Source: Williamsia faeni (GTDB taxonomy: Bacteria; Actinomycetota; Actinomycetes; Mycobacteriales; Mycobacteriaceae). From it: a stretch of 64,000 nucleotides of DNA. The position numbers and the translations under genes are program-made. The DNA is taken from the NCBI GenBank assembly GCA_003202005.1, contig QJJF01000002.1:620001-684000 (forward strand), read 5' to 3'. Shown here one piece after another: positions 18,919 to 27,449 of the stretch (its first letter is position 1; each line of letters starts with the position of its first letter). The notes under the pieces are model-generated. The model saw only the letters and a program-made list of their open reading frames with translations, was not told the origin of the DNA and searched no databases.

Positions 18919-20109
18919 ATGACACGACTGCTGATCTTCGCGGCTGCCACCGCACTGTTGACCTACTGGTTTCATCGTCGGCTCGTCCGGGCGACAGCCC
19001 TCCCGCACCCGTGGAGACCGATAGTCGATGGCACCCTCGTGGTGCTGTGGGTGCTCACGGTCATCGGCATCGGGAGTGGCGACCAGTTCGACACCTCCTG
19101 GGCCCGGCCACCCGGGTACGCCGGCTGGGTATGGCTGGGAGTCGCCTTCTATCTGATTCTCGGTCTGCTCCTGATCTCCGCCGGATCAGGGATCGCCCGG
19201 GTGGTCAGCGCTCTGCGCAGGCGTCGATCAACAACTGGATCCGGCGGGTCGGAAGATCCGGGTGCCGGGCCGACGACCGGACGTACCCGTCTGATGGTCG
19301 TCCGGGTCACCACCGCCGCGGTTGTTGTCGGGGCATTGATCACCACGGTCTATGGCGTCGTCGTCGCGGCTCAACCGAAGGTCGTCACCGCCCAGGTGAC
19401 ACTTCCCCGCCTTCCCGCGGAGTTCGACGGACTCCGGGTCGCGTTGCTGTCCGACCTGCATGTCGGTCCGGCTCGCGGTGTCGGATTCACGCGACGAGTC
19501 GTCGATCTGGTGAACGAACAGAAGCCGGATCTGATCCTCATCGCCGGCGACCTCATCGACGGCACCGTCGCACAGGTCGCTTCCGACCTCGAACCACTCG
19601 CGGACCTGTCGGCCCCGTTGGGTGTGTACGGCGTCAGCGGCAACCACGAGTTCTATGCCGACGACGGCGGACGCTGGCTCGACACGTGGGATCGGTTGGG
19701 CATTCGGACACTACGCAACGAGCGGGCATCGATCGAACGGGGAGCGCACAGCATCGACATCGTCGGAATCCACGACTACTCGTCTCCGGCGCCGTACGAA
19801 CCCGACCTGCCTGCCGCCCTGGACGGCCGAGACCCCAACACGTTTGCGTTGCTGCTGGCACACGAGCCGCGTCAGGCATTCGAAGCCTCGGACCTCGGGA
19901 TCGATATGCAGGTCTCGGGCCACACCCACGGAGGCCAGATGTGGCCGTTCAACTATCTTGTTCGCCTGCAACAACCTTCGGTGTCGGGCCTCGACAAGAT
20001 CGGCAACACGGTTCTCTACACGACACGCGGTGCCGGCGCGTGGGGACCACCGGTCAGAGTCGGCGCTCCTCCGGAGATCACCATGCTCGAACTGCACCGC
20101 GCGGGCTGA
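18919..20109 (+). CDS. Membrane-anchored metallophosphoesterase (YkuE-like)
   Basis: 396 residues. Three N-terminal hydrophobic segments (about 1-14, 36-52, 65-95) and another at about 128-150 precede the phosphoesterase domain. That domain has the dimetal motifs LLSDLHVGP, LILIAGDLIDG, GVSGNHEFY, LLAHEPRQ and VSGHTHGGQMWP in the right order. Relatives such as B. subtilis YkuE act on cell-surface or lipid phosphodiesters, so an envelope role is likely. No good ribosome site is visible before ATG 18919. The gene stands alone, followed by the convergent nitroreductase. Confidence 0.92.
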   Translation: MTRLLIFAAATALLTYWFHRRLVRATALPHPWRPIVDGTLVVLWVLTVIGIGSGDQFDTSWARPPGYAGWVWLGVAFYLILGLLLISAGSGIARVVSALRRRRSTTGSGGSEDPGAGPTTGRTRLMVVRVTTAAVVVGALITTVYGVVVAAQPKVVTAQVTLPRLPAEFDGLRVALLSDLHVGPARGVGFTRRVVDLVNEQKPDLILIAGDLIDGTVAQVASDLEPLADLSAPLGVYGVSGNHEFYADDGGRWLDTWDRLGIRTLRNERASIERGAHSIDIVGIHDYSSPAPYEPDLPAALDGRDPNTFALLLAHEPRQAFEASDLGIDMQVSGHTHGGQMWPFNYLVRLQQPSVSGLDKIGNTVLYTTRGAGAWGPPVRVGAPPEITMLELHRAG

Positions 20110-20118
20110 CGCGGCCCG

Positions 20119-20781
20119 TCAGCCCACCGGATACGGTCCCTCTGCAAGCGCACCCGCATCTTCGTCCCAGTGGTTCAGAGACACGATGCCGCTCAGCGGC
20201 TTTCGGCGGACCGGTCCGTGATGACCACGCGGCCATCCCACCACCACGTGACCGGCGACGATCCAGTCCGCCGGTACGCCAACAGCCTCGCGGAACAGCG
20301 CTTCGCCCTCGTAGGACGCCCAGCTGGTCAGACACGCACCGAGGCCCTGAGCCCGCGCAGCGAGCAGGAAGTTCTGCATCGCCGGGAAGATCGAGCCACC
20401 GAGCAACAGCTCGGAGGCCGTGGTGAATTTCTCCTGCACAAAGAGAACCGACGTGAATTCCCCGGCCCGGTCATGCAATTCGTACGTCGCCCGGTTGTTC
20501 CGGGCCCGGCGACCGTTGTCGTCATCGGCCGGCCGCGTCATCCCGTACACCGGCTCGATCACATCTAGCGCATGCTTGGCTGCCTTGGCCACGACCGCCC
20601 GCAGCTCCGGCGAACGCAACACCACAAAACGCCACGCCTGCGCATTGGCACCCGACGGCGCCCATGAGGCTGCTTGCAAGCAACGCGCCAGCGTGGCGTC
20701 GTCGACCGGCTCGTTGGTGAATCTCCGGATCGTGCGAGCGGTCGACATCGCTTCCCAGACATCCGTCGTCGTCTCACCCAT
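20119..20781 (-). CDS. Nitroreductase-family protein
   Basis: 220 residues. The FMN-binding start MSTARTIRRFTNEPVDDATLARCLQAASWAPSGANAQAWRFVVL is diagnostic, and the C-terminal GLGACLTSWASYEGEALFREAVGVPADWIVAGHVVVGWPRGHHGPVRRKPL completes the fold. Such enzymes are NAD(P)H- and FMN-dependent dimers reducing nitro groups, quinones or other electron-poor substrates; the natural substrate is unknown. GGGAG six bases before ATG 20781 supports the start. It faces away from the structured intergenic region to its right. Confidence 0.9.
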   Translation of the reverse strand: MGETTTDVWEAMSTARTIRRFTNEPVDDATLARCLQAASWAPSGANAQAWRFVVLRSPELRAVVAKAAKHALDVIEPVYGMTRPADDDNGRRARNNRATYELHDRAGEFTSVLFVQEKFTTASELLLGGSIFPAMQNFLLAARAQGLGACLTSWASYEGEALFREAVGVPADWIVAGHVVVGWPRGHHGPVRRKPLSGIVSLNHWDEDAGALAEGPYPVG

Positions 20782-20905
20782 GCAAACTCCCTACCGTTCC
20801 GTACCGAATCGCCGAGACACGCCCGGCGAGACGTACAGCCCTGACAAATCGACCATTGATCTCCGACACTCTCTCACGTTGCCTTCCGTGAGGTCACACC
20901 ACCAA

Positions 20906-20924
20906 TGCTTCATACGGTGAAGCA
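20906..20924. promoter_or_regulatory. Palindrome TGCTTCA-N5-TGAAGCA
   Basis: Perfect 7-bp arms with a five-base spacer (TACGG), 125 bp upstream of the nitroreductase start on the other strand. It may be an operator for the nitroreductase or for a rightward transcript of the structured region that follows. Confidence 0.45.
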
Positions 20925-20972
20925 GCCGACATCTGTCCTGCACGTTCTGTCGGAAGCAGTATCACCCCAACC

Positions 20973-21070
20973 TGATCGTCACGATCATCTACGGTCGCGT
21001 AATGTCTCCAACGACAAGTCGTTCCGCAGCCCTCGAACATCCGGGGGCTGCGGTCACATTTCGGGAGGAG
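20973..21070 (+). ncRNA. Candidate structured RNA leader with three stem-loops before a strong ribosome site
   Basis: Within 100 bases there are three perfect inverted repeats: TGATCGT-C-ACGATCA (20973-20987), AACGAC-AA-GTCGTT (21010-21023) and CCGCAGCCC / GGGCTGCGG (21024-21053). They are followed by GGGAGGAG at 21063-21070. The second and third stems are directly adjacent. The density and order suggest a folded 5' leader or a small RNA, ended by the hairpin at 21224-21261. I do not recognise a described RNA family. The strand is inferred from the ribosome site. Confidence 0.4.
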
Positions 21071-21081
21071 CTGGTTTTCAG

Positions 21082-21177
21082 TTGTATTCACCAATCGACG
21101 CCGCAATCGACGCATTCTTGAACACGAACGTGTGGGCGATGGACATTCTTCGGTTCATCCTCGCCGGATTGCCCTGA
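21082..21177 (+). CDS. Possible 31-residue small protein
   Basis: From TTG 21082 the frame encodes a 31-residue peptide beginning with YSPIDAAIDAFLN and ending DILRFILAGLP. GGGAGGAG ends 11 bases upstream, a slightly long spacing. The peptide is hydrophobic and could form one amphipathic or membrane helix. The frame also extends upstream without a clear start. Three stem-loops precede it and a terminator-like hairpin follows 46 bp later, so the unit looks like a small transcript of its own. Coding is not proven. Confidence 0.35.
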   Translation: MYSPIDAAIDAFLNTNVWAMDILRFILAGLP

Positions 21178-21223
21178 TCGATCGCTGACCGGGCACCGAG
21201 GTCGCTGCTCCACCATCAGTTTT

Positions 21224-21261
21224 CCGACCCCGCACCATCCTCACCGATGTTGCGGGGTCGG
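21224..21261. terminator. Hairpin between the small-ORF region and the FAD oxidoreductase
   Basis: CCGACCCCGCA / TGCGGGGTCGG, a perfect 11-bp stem with a 16-base loop. It lies between a possible rightward transcript and the leftward oxidoreductase stop (21274), so it can serve both strands. Confidence 0.7.
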
Positions 21262-21273
21262 CTGATTTCGCCA

Positions 21274-22389
21274 TCAGTGTGTGTCGCGCACTCCGTGGTA
21301 GATCCCGCGCCTGACTATCCAGGGTTGCAACACCCGGTCGATGGACCACGCCGGGAATCGAAACGCGTAGCCCGTCGGCGCGAAAACCTCGAGACCATCG
21401 GGCTGTGGCCCGAGGACCGAACCCCAACGATGGTCCTTCGGCCGATACGACTTGAGTCGGCGGCCGTCGAGGTGGGCCCGGACATTGTGGGCGACCAAAC
21501 GGTCGGCTCGGTTGCGCGCCGACGAGCGAAGCCGGTCGGTGGCGGCAACGTCACCGACGGCGAACACCCCGGGGCAGCCGGGAACGCTCAGCCGGCTGTC
21601 GACCCGCACGAATCCGTCACCGTCGAGAATCTCGGCGGGCAACCAGTCGGTGTTCGGACGCGTCCGACCGATCGCCCACACGACGGCGTCGGCTTCGGCC
21701 GGCATCTGGCCCGTCGTCCACCGGACCACACCCCCGGTGATCCGGTCACACTCAAAACCGTTGGGTAACAACGCGCGATACCCCGAATGCCGGTTCACCC
21801 CGAGATCGTCGAGGCGGTCCCCGACACGGCGCCAGGTGCGAGGGTGGTGTTGCGGCAGCGCACGTTCACCGGGGTAATAGAGGTCGACGCGGGTGCGCGG
21901 CCACCTGGCGGCGATATTCGCGGCGCTACTGACTGCTGCCGCACCGCCTCCGACAACGATGACAGAGCGTGCGCGCGCGACGATGTCGTGTGCCTGCCGC
22001 AGTTCGTCGTCGATGTCGGCGCTGGTCTGCACCGTCGGACGCCGCCAGAATCCGTTGGTGACACCGGTCGATATCACCAGGGCGTCGTAGTCCTCGATGA
22101 CCGTCGATCCGTCCGGATCGGTGATGGTGACACGTTGCCCTCCGATGTCGAGCCCGGTCAGCGTTCCGTGGATGGTCCGCACCCGGTCGAGTCCGCGGAA
22201 TCGCTCGAAGTCGACGCGATAATCGCGGGCCCAGGCATCCGGACGACTGATCCGCAACCCCAGTTCCTGGCCACTGACCAGGCCGGGCTTGACCGAGATC
22301 CCCACCACCTCACAGTGCCGGGCGAGGTGGATGGCGGTGAGCACACCGCTGTCACCCAATCCGGCGACGACCACTCGCCTGCGGCTCAC
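21274..22389 (-). CDS. FAD-dependent pyridine nucleotide-disulfide-type oxidoreductase (NDH-2/AIF-like)
   Basis: 371 residues from GTG 22389, which overlaps the stop of the DUF1295 gene (GTGA). The N-terminal RRVVVAGLGDSGVLTAIHLAR is the FAD Rossmann motif, slightly degenerate. VIVVGGGAAAVSSAANIAARWP is the NAD(P)H motif, and PGVFAVGDVAATD is the second FAD-contact motif. There is no CxxxxC redox disulfide. This fits NADH:quinone-type or AIF-like reductases. The frame extends far upstream inside the neighbouring gene, but the coupled GTG is the natural start. It probably works with the overlapping membrane protein. Confidence 0.88.
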   Translation of the reverse strand: MSRRRVVVAGLGDSGVLTAIHLARHCEVVGISVKPGLVSGQELGLRISRPDAWARDYRVDFERFRGLDRVRTIHGTLTGLDIGGQRVTITDPDGSTVIEDYDALVISTGVTNGFWRRPTVQTSADIDDELRQAHDIVARARSVIVVGGGAAAVSSAANIAARWPRTRVDLYYPGERALPQHHPRTWRRVGDRLDDLGVNRHSGYRALLPNGFECDRITGGVVRWTTGQMPAEADAVVWAIGRTRPNTDWLPAEILDGDGFVRVDSRLSVPGCPGVFAVGDVAATDRLRSSARNRADRLVAHNVRAHLDGRRLKSYRPKDHRWGSVLGPQPDGLEVFAPTGYAFRFPAWSIDRVLQPWIVRRGIYHGVRDTH

Positions 22390-23285
22390 ACGGTCACCTT
22401 GTGTGGGGGCCGTGGGACAAATCGGGGCACCCGATCGATCACATCCTGGTAGCCGGGGCGACGCTGCAGACTCCGTTCCTCCATCATCGGGATACTGGCG
22501 CCCAGGAACATGGCGAGCATTGCGGCCGCACCGGCGAACAGCCACCACACGTCGGTGGGCGACGCGGCAACTCCGAAGAGCGCGAGCGCGAACCAAAAGC
22601 TGAACTCTCCGAAGTAATTCGGATGCCGCGACCAGCTCCACAGGCCTTGATCCATGGTCTGACCGGGGCTTCTATCATTGACAAATCGACGCATCTGGCC
22701 GTCGGCAACCAATTCGAGGAGCACTGCGGACAGCCCCAGGGCGCACGCAATCCCGCTGAGCCACAGCAGGTTGTCGCCGGAGGTGGTCACCGCCACATAG
22801 ACGGGGATCATCCCGAGGAACACCTGAGCGGTCGGAATCAGATGGATGGCAACCAGATCGGCGACAAAAGAAAACCGGCCGGCCTGGTCACGGAGCATCC
22901 CGTACCGCCAGTCCTCGTGGTGCAGGCCCGGGAATGACAACGCCCAGTTCACCGTCAGGCGGACCGCCCAGACCACCACGACAACGGAAACAAGCCAGCA
23001 CTGAATCTCGTCCGCCCCGAGGCCGCCGGCGTACCACCAGTAGAACAACATCAGCGGCGGGGCCACACTCCAGTAGGCGTCATAGAAACTCGAGTTCCGG
23101 TATCGCCGGCTGAATCCGAAGATCACCAGAGTTGCGAGAACGTCGGCGATCAGCGTGTCGAGCCACAGCACGTCGGTCGTCGGACCCCAGCCGAGCCACG
23201 ATGCCGCCACAACCAGGGCGATCACGTAGGCCACACAAACCCGGACAAACGATGCGCTCCTGGTCACGGTTTCCGATCCTGCCAC
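22386..23285 (-). CDS. DUF1295 / steroid 5-alpha-reductase-like membrane protein
   Basis: 299 residues with seven or so hydrophobic helices. The C-terminal half carries the family signature: RPGQ-like NDRSPGQTMDQGLWSWSRHPNYFGEFSFWFALALFGVA and the end EERSLQRRPGYQDVIDRVPRFVP. DUF1295 proteins belong to the steroid 5-alpha-reductase/isoprenylcysteine methyltransferase fold and are thought to reduce double bonds with NADPH in the membrane. The four-base overlap with the FAD oxidoreductase gene suggests a membrane reductase plus its soluble electron donor. That pairing is inference. Confidence 0.88.
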   Translation of the reverse strand: MAGSETVTRSASFVRVCVAYVIALVVAASWLGWGPTTDVLWLDTLIADVLATLVIFGFSRRYRNSSFYDAYWSVAPPLMLFYWWYAGGLGADEIQCWLVSVVVVVWAVRLTVNWALSFPGLHHEDWRYGMLRDQAGRFSFVADLVAIHLIPTAQVFLGMIPVYVAVTTSGDNLLWLSGIACALGLSAVLLELVADGQMRRFVNDRSPGQTMDQGLWSWSRHPNYFGEFSFWFALALFGVAASPTDVWWLFAGAAAMLAMFLGASIPMMEERSLQRRPGYQDVIDRVPRFVPRPPHKVTV

Positions 23286-23364
23286 GGTCTGCGTCCGTCC
23301 CGGCCGAAAGTGGCATCTTCGGCCTCTTCGCAGTCAGGGCGGGGTATTCTCGGTCCCAGGCCTT

Positions 23365-23383
23365 TGAGGTTAGGATCCAGTGC
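23365..23383 (+). promoter_or_regulatory. Possible IdeR/DtxR half-box before the siderophore-binding lipoprotein
   Basis: TGAGGTTAGGAT matches 10 of the first 12 positions of the known iron-box consensus (TTAGGTTAGGCT...), but the right half is not conserved. It overlaps a -10-like TAGGAT and sits at the start of an iron-uptake gene. Iron repression by IdeR is therefore possible. Confidence 0.35.
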
Positions 23384-24396
23384 ACTGGAAGAGCGGGCGA
23401 TCAGCCGTATCAATGCGTGTCATCGCAACGGTGGCCGCACTCATCGGAGCGACCGGATGCTCGTCACTTGATGAAGACGGCGACCCGTCGGCATCGATGA
23501 CTGCCGAGCGCGGTGCGCTGCCCGTCACCATCGAGCAGAACTTCGGACCGGTCACCATCGAGAAAGAACCCACTCGAGTGGCGGCGGTCGGACCGGGTGA
23601 TGGTGACACCCTTCTGGCGCTCGGCATCGTGCCGACCACGATGAGTCCGCTCACCGGTTCGGAGGCCACGCGTGTTGTCCAACCCTGGAACGACGAACTG
23701 ATCGGCGACACCGTTCCGGTTGTGCTGCCGAAAGCCAGTTCCGATCTGAATGCCGACATCCCCAAGATCCTGGCGACAAACCCAGACCTCATCGTCGCCG
23801 TCAACGCCGCGGTGACCGAGGAGCAATACAACAACCTCAGCGAGGTTGCGCCGACGGTGTTACACGAAGAGCAGTACCCCGACGGGCAGGTGCCGTGGCA
23901 GGCGGCTGCGATGCAGACCGGCAAAGCCGTCGGAATGCCTTCCGAGACAAAGAAACTGATCGATGAGACTGAGAAATTCTTCACTGACGCCCAAACCGAG
24001 TACCCCGGCATCGTCGGCAAGAAGGGCGCCGTGATCACCGCCGGAACAGGCGATGGCGTGGACATCTACAGCGACACCGACGAGCGTGGTCAGACCCTGA
24101 CAGACCTGGGCATGACGTTCCCGGCAGAACTCGCTGCCGCCATCACCGGTGGACTCCACGGTGAGATCTCGACCGAGAATTTTGACCTGCTGAATTCGCT
24201 CGACAAGGTTGTCGCGGTCGACTGGCAGGGTTCGAACGACCGCCTCAGGCAGAACGCCGCATTCATGAACCTTGCCGTCGTCAAACGCGGCGGTGTCGTC
24301 TGGGTCGACCAGGTTGTCGCCGCCGCCATGGCCGTCCCGACCGTGCTGACGATCCCCTATATGGTCGCGAACCTGGCGCCGCAGCTTGCCGAGTAG
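23380..24396 (+). CDS. Siderophore/iron ABC-transporter substrate-binding lipoprotein (FecB/FepB-like)
   Basis: 338 residues from GTG 23380; ATG 23413 is the alternative and would give a short but workable signal. The signal ends in the lipobox LIGATGCSS, predicting a lipid-anchored surface protein. The mature part has two lobes of the class III binding-protein fold: RVAAVGPGDGDTLLALGIVPTTM, then NPDLIVAVNAAVTEEQYNNLSEVAPTVL, and a long linking helix at about 190-215. It probably captures ferric siderophores. No permease or ATPase gene adjoins it, so it must use a transporter encoded elsewhere. Confidence 0.9.
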   Translation: MHWKSGRSAVSMRVIATVAALIGATGCSSLDEDGDPSASMTAERGALPVTIEQNFGPVTIEKEPTRVAAVGPGDGDTLLALGIVPTTMSPLTGSEATRVVQPWNDELIGDTVPVVLPKASSDLNADIPKILATNPDLIVAVNAAVTEEQYNNLSEVAPTVLHEEQYPDGQVPWQAAAMQTGKAVGMPSETKKLIDETEKFFTDAQTEYPGIVGKKGAVITAGTGDGVDIYSDTDERGQTLTDLGMTFPAELAAAITGGLHGEISTENFDLLNSLDKVVAVDWQGSNDRLRQNAAFMNLAVVKRGGVVWVDQVVAAAMAVPTVLTIPYMVANLAPQLAE

Positions 24397-24484
24397 TTCC
24401 CGCCCTTTCTCCGGATCGGGAGGTCCCGGATTCGCGTATGTGAAACCCGAAGACGTGTGGCGTTTGTGCACCTAGGCTGGTCAC

Positions 24485-26485
24485 GTGGCCTATTTCGTCA
24501 CCGGCGCAACCGGGTTCATCGGACGGCATCTTGTCGGGCAACTCCTCGACAACCGTGTCGGGACGATCTTTGTCCTGGTACGCAGCGGGTCGCGTACCAA
24601 ACTCGACAGACAGATCCGGCTCTGGAACACCGACCGTGTGGTGCCGGTGGTCGGTGACCTCCAAGAAGATCAACTGGGTGTCGACGCCGCCTGGATCGAT
24701 GAGCACCGGGGCACGATCAACCACTTCTTCCACCTCGCCGCGATCTATGACATGACCGCGTCGGCGGAGAGTAACGAAAAGCTCAACGTCGGTGGCACGC
24801 GGTCCGCACTGTCGTTGGCCGGCGCACTCGAAGTCTCCTGCTTCCACCATGTTTCGTCGGTCGCGGCATCGGGCGACCACCGCGGCATCTTCGACGAGAC
24901 CATGTTCGACGAGGGCCAGGGCCTGCCGTCCCCCTACCACCGCACCAAGTTCGAATCCGAACGAATCGTCCGCCAAGAGTCAGCGGTTCCCTGGCGCGTC
25001 TATCGGCCGGCCATCGTCGTCGGGCACTCCGAGACCGGCGAGATGGACAAGATCGACGGACCCTATTACTTCTTCCCGTTGATCAAGCGGATGCGTGAGC
25101 TGCTCGCCTCGGCCGTTCCCCTGGTCGCCGTCGACCTCGGAGATACCAATCTCGTGCCGGTCGACTACGTCGCTCGAGCGATGGATCACCTCGCCCATGT
25201 CCCCGACCTGGACGGACAAGCCTTCCACCTGGTCAATCCCGAACCACAGAACACCGTTCGTATGGTCAACAGCTTTGCCGCTGCCGCCAAGGCGCCGAGA
25301 TTCACGCTGCCGCTGGATCGGTCGGTCACCGATCGAATCCCCACCCAGCTACTGCCCCGCGCACTTCAACCGGCCGAATTGTTGGGAACCGCCCTGCGGA
25401 ACGGTGCCGTCCAACTCGCGTTGCGCGAGACCGTCGGAAGACTCGGGATCCCACCAGAGGTGTTGGCCCACGTCTCTTTCCCTGCGGTGTACACCTCCGG
25501 CCGCACCGTCAGCGCGCTGGCGGGGTCCGGGATCACGGTGTCCGATCTCGACTCGTACGCGGCAACGCTGTGGAACTACTGGGAGCAGTTCCTCGACAAT
25601 TCGATCGCCTCCGATCGGCGCACCGTTGACGCCCTGGCAGGTAAGACCGTGGTGATCACCGGGGCATCATCGGGTATCGGACTGGTCACCGCCGTGAAGG
25701 TCGCAAAGGCAGGCGGCATCCCGATCCTCGTCGCACGTGGACTCGAGAAACTGGAAGCCACCAAGGACCTCATCGAAGGCCAGGGCGGTTCGGCGCACGC
25801 CTATGGTTGCGATCTGTCGGATCTGGACGCGATCGACGCTCTCACCAAACAACTGAGTCTGGATTTCGAGCGGATCGACTTCGTGGTCAACAATGCGGGC
25901 CGATCCATCCGCCGGTCCCTCAAGTTGTCGGAAGACCGCTTCCACGACTTCGAACGAACCATGCAACTCAACTATTTCGGTGCCATCCGGCTCGTCATCG
26001 GGTTGCTGCCGAAAATGCGTGAACAGGGCCGCGGCCACATCGTCAACGTCTCGTCCATCGGAGTCCAGACCAACCCGCCGCGATTCAGCGCATACGTCGC
26101 ATCGAAGGCCGCTCTCGATTCCTGGTCCAACGTGGTCTCGTCAGAATTGTTCGGCGACGGAATCTCGTTCACCGGCATCCACATGCCGCTGGTGCGGACC
26201 CCGATGATCGCGCCGACCAAGCTCTACGACAGATTTCCCACCATCAGTCCGGGGCAGGCGGCAGACAAGGTCATCTCCGCCCTGGTCGACAGGCCGCACG
26301 AGATCAACACCAAAATCGGGAACCTCGGGGCGGTGGCGCACACCGTCACCCCCAAGCTGGCGTTCCGGATCCTGAACCTGGCCTATCAGGTCTTTCCCGA
26401 TTCGGCTGCCGCCCGAGGCGAATCGGGTCGCAGTGAATCGGAGCAGCTCCTGTTGGCCCGCCTACTCGGCGGCGTTCACTGGTAG
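24485..26485 (+). CDS. Two-domain fatty acyl-CoA reductase (AcrA1/FcrA-type SDR fusion)
   Basis: 666 residues, matching the 650-660 of bacterial alcohol-forming fatty acyl-CoA reductases and mycobacterial Rv3391. Domain 1 (about 1-370) is an extended SDR: GATGFIG at 7-13 and Tyr151-x3-Lys155. Domain 2 (about 388-600) is a classical SDR: GASSGIG at 393-399, VVNNAGRS, and Tyr537-x3-Lys541 in SAYVASKAALD. Together such proteins reduce acyl-CoA to aldehyde and then alcohol with NADPH, feeding wax ester or envelope lipid synthesis. GTG start. A bidirectional hairpin follows at 26503. Confidence 0.92.
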   Translation: MAYFVTGATGFIGRHLVGQLLDNRVGTIFVLVRSGSRTKLDRQIRLWNTDRVVPVVGDLQEDQLGVDAAWIDEHRGTINHFFHLAAIYDMTASAESNEKLNVGGTRSALSLAGALEVSCFHHVSSVAASGDHRGIFDETMFDEGQGLPSPYHRTKFESERIVRQESAVPWRVYRPAIVVGHSETGEMDKIDGPYYFFPLIKRMRELLASAVPLVAVDLGDTNLVPVDYVARAMDHLAHVPDLDGQAFHLVNPEPQNTVRMVNSFAAAAKAPRFTLPLDRSVTDRIPTQLLPRALQPAELLGTALRNGAVQLALRETVGRLGIPPEVLAHVSFPAVYTSGRTVSALAGSGITVSDLDSYAATLWNYWEQFLDNSIASDRRTVDALAGKTVVITGASSGIGLVTAVKVAKAGGIPILVARGLEKLEATKDLIEGQGGSAHAYGCDLSDLDAIDALTKQLSLDFERIDFVVNNAGRSIRRSLKLSEDRFHDFERTMQLNYFGAIRLVIGLLPKMREQGRGHIVNVSSIGVQTNPPRFSAYVASKAALDSWSNVVSSELFGDGISFTGIHMPLVRTPMIAPTKLYDRFPTISPGQAADKVISALVDRPHEINTKIGNLGAVAHTVTPKLAFRILNLAYQVFPDSAAARGESGRSESEQLLLARLLGGVHW

Positions 26486-26502
26486 TCCGTTCCCGCCCGG
26501 AC

Positions 26503-26531
26503 GCCGGGGCAGCCGTTGAGGCCACCCCGGC
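26503..26531. terminator. Bidirectional hairpin between convergent genes
   Basis: GCCGGGG / CCCCGGC outer stem with further AGCC/GGC pairing inside, in the 64-bp gap between the acyl-CoA reductase and the convergent phosphatase. It can terminate both transcripts. Confidence 0.6.
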
Positions 26532-26549
26532 AACCTGGATGTTCCGCGG

Positions 26550-27449
26550 TCAGCCGACGAGCTTGACGACCAGCGTTCGGATCGTCTGCGGATCGAGCCC
26601 GAGTCCGTTGAGCAGGTAGTTCTGCACCGAACCGTAGCTGGCCTTCAACTGGTCCAGCCCCGCCTGCAGGTAGCTCGCTTCGACGTGGAGAAGCGGCGAA
26701 TACAGTGCGCGTGCTTCAGGACCGCGTGCCGCCTCGACCCCCGCGAGCTGGCGTTCGATCGACGCTGCCGAATATTGGTTCGTCAGCAAGTAGTCCGACA
26801 TGATCGTTTGCGGCGAGACGCCGACCAGACTCTGCAGGATGGCGCTGGCCCACCCGGTCCGGTCCTTGCCCGCCGTGCAGTGGATAACCTGGGCGCCCGA
26901 AGTCGCCGCGATGTCGTTGAACAGGGCCGTGAAACTCTTTCGCACCTCGGCATCGGTAACGAAAAGTCGATTCATGTTCTCCATGAAGGCGACCGAGTCC
27001 GCCGGGGTCTTCAGGTTGCTCGTTCCTGCCAGCACGTCGCCCGCGAGAGTGGGCAGCCAGGTACGGGTTACGCCGGCCGGCAGGCGATCTTCTTTGCCGG
27101 GGGTGATCTCCCCTGCCGTCCGCAGGTCATAGACCTTGGTGATGCCGAGTGTGCCGAGAGTCGCCAGATCGGAGTCGTTGGCAATCAACGCATTCGAGCG
27201 ATAGATCACACCCCGGTTTAGGTGCTTGTTACCGATGCCCATATAGCCTGCGTCGAGACCGGCGAGGTCCCGAAAATTGTCGACCGAGCTCAGGACCGGC
27301 GTCGGCTTTACTACCGGTGATTCTTGTGATCCCAGGCCGGGGCCGCCCACAGGAGGGGCGGCAACCGCGGCGGCTGAACCGAAGAAGAGTGAGCCCGCGA
27401 CTCCGAGGGTGATCATGAGTCCGGTGGAGCGGGAAAGATGTCGAGACAA
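26550..27449 (-). CDS. Secreted tyrosine phosphatase (PtpB-like / DSP superfamily)
   Basis: 299 residues from TTG 27449, chosen because AAGGAA precedes it and the resulting N-terminus is a clean Sec signal (basic start, hydrophobic core at about 10-26, AVA-AP cleavage near 29). The P-loop HCTAGKDRTG holds nucleophile Cys191 and Arg197. The N-terminal NFRDLAGLDAG and GVIYRSNAL segments are typical of PtpB-type phosphatases. In M. tuberculosis PtpB acts on host phosphoproteins and phosphoinositides; in a soil organism the substrate is unknown. A longer upstream reading would bury the signal and is not favoured. Confidence 0.9.
   Translation of the reverse strand: MSRHLSRSTGLMITLGVAGSLFFGSAAAVAAPPVGGPGLGSQESPVVKPTPVLSSVDNFRDLAGLDAGYMGIGNKHLNRGVIYRSNALIANDSDLATLGTLGITKVYDLRTAGEITPGKEDRLPAGVTRTWLPTLAGDVLAGTSNLKTPADSVAFMENMNRLFVTDAEVRKSFTALFNDIAATSGAQVIHCTAGKDRTGWASAILQSLVGVSPQTIMSDYLLTNQYSAASIERQLAGVEAARGPEARALYSPLLHVEASYLQAGLDQLKASYGSVQNYLLNGLGLDPQTIRTLVVKLVG

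Noticed and set aside
17465-18955. Leftward frame of about 496 codons opposite the amidohydrolase
   Set aside because: Antisense of a recognised enzyme; no domain, no start signal.
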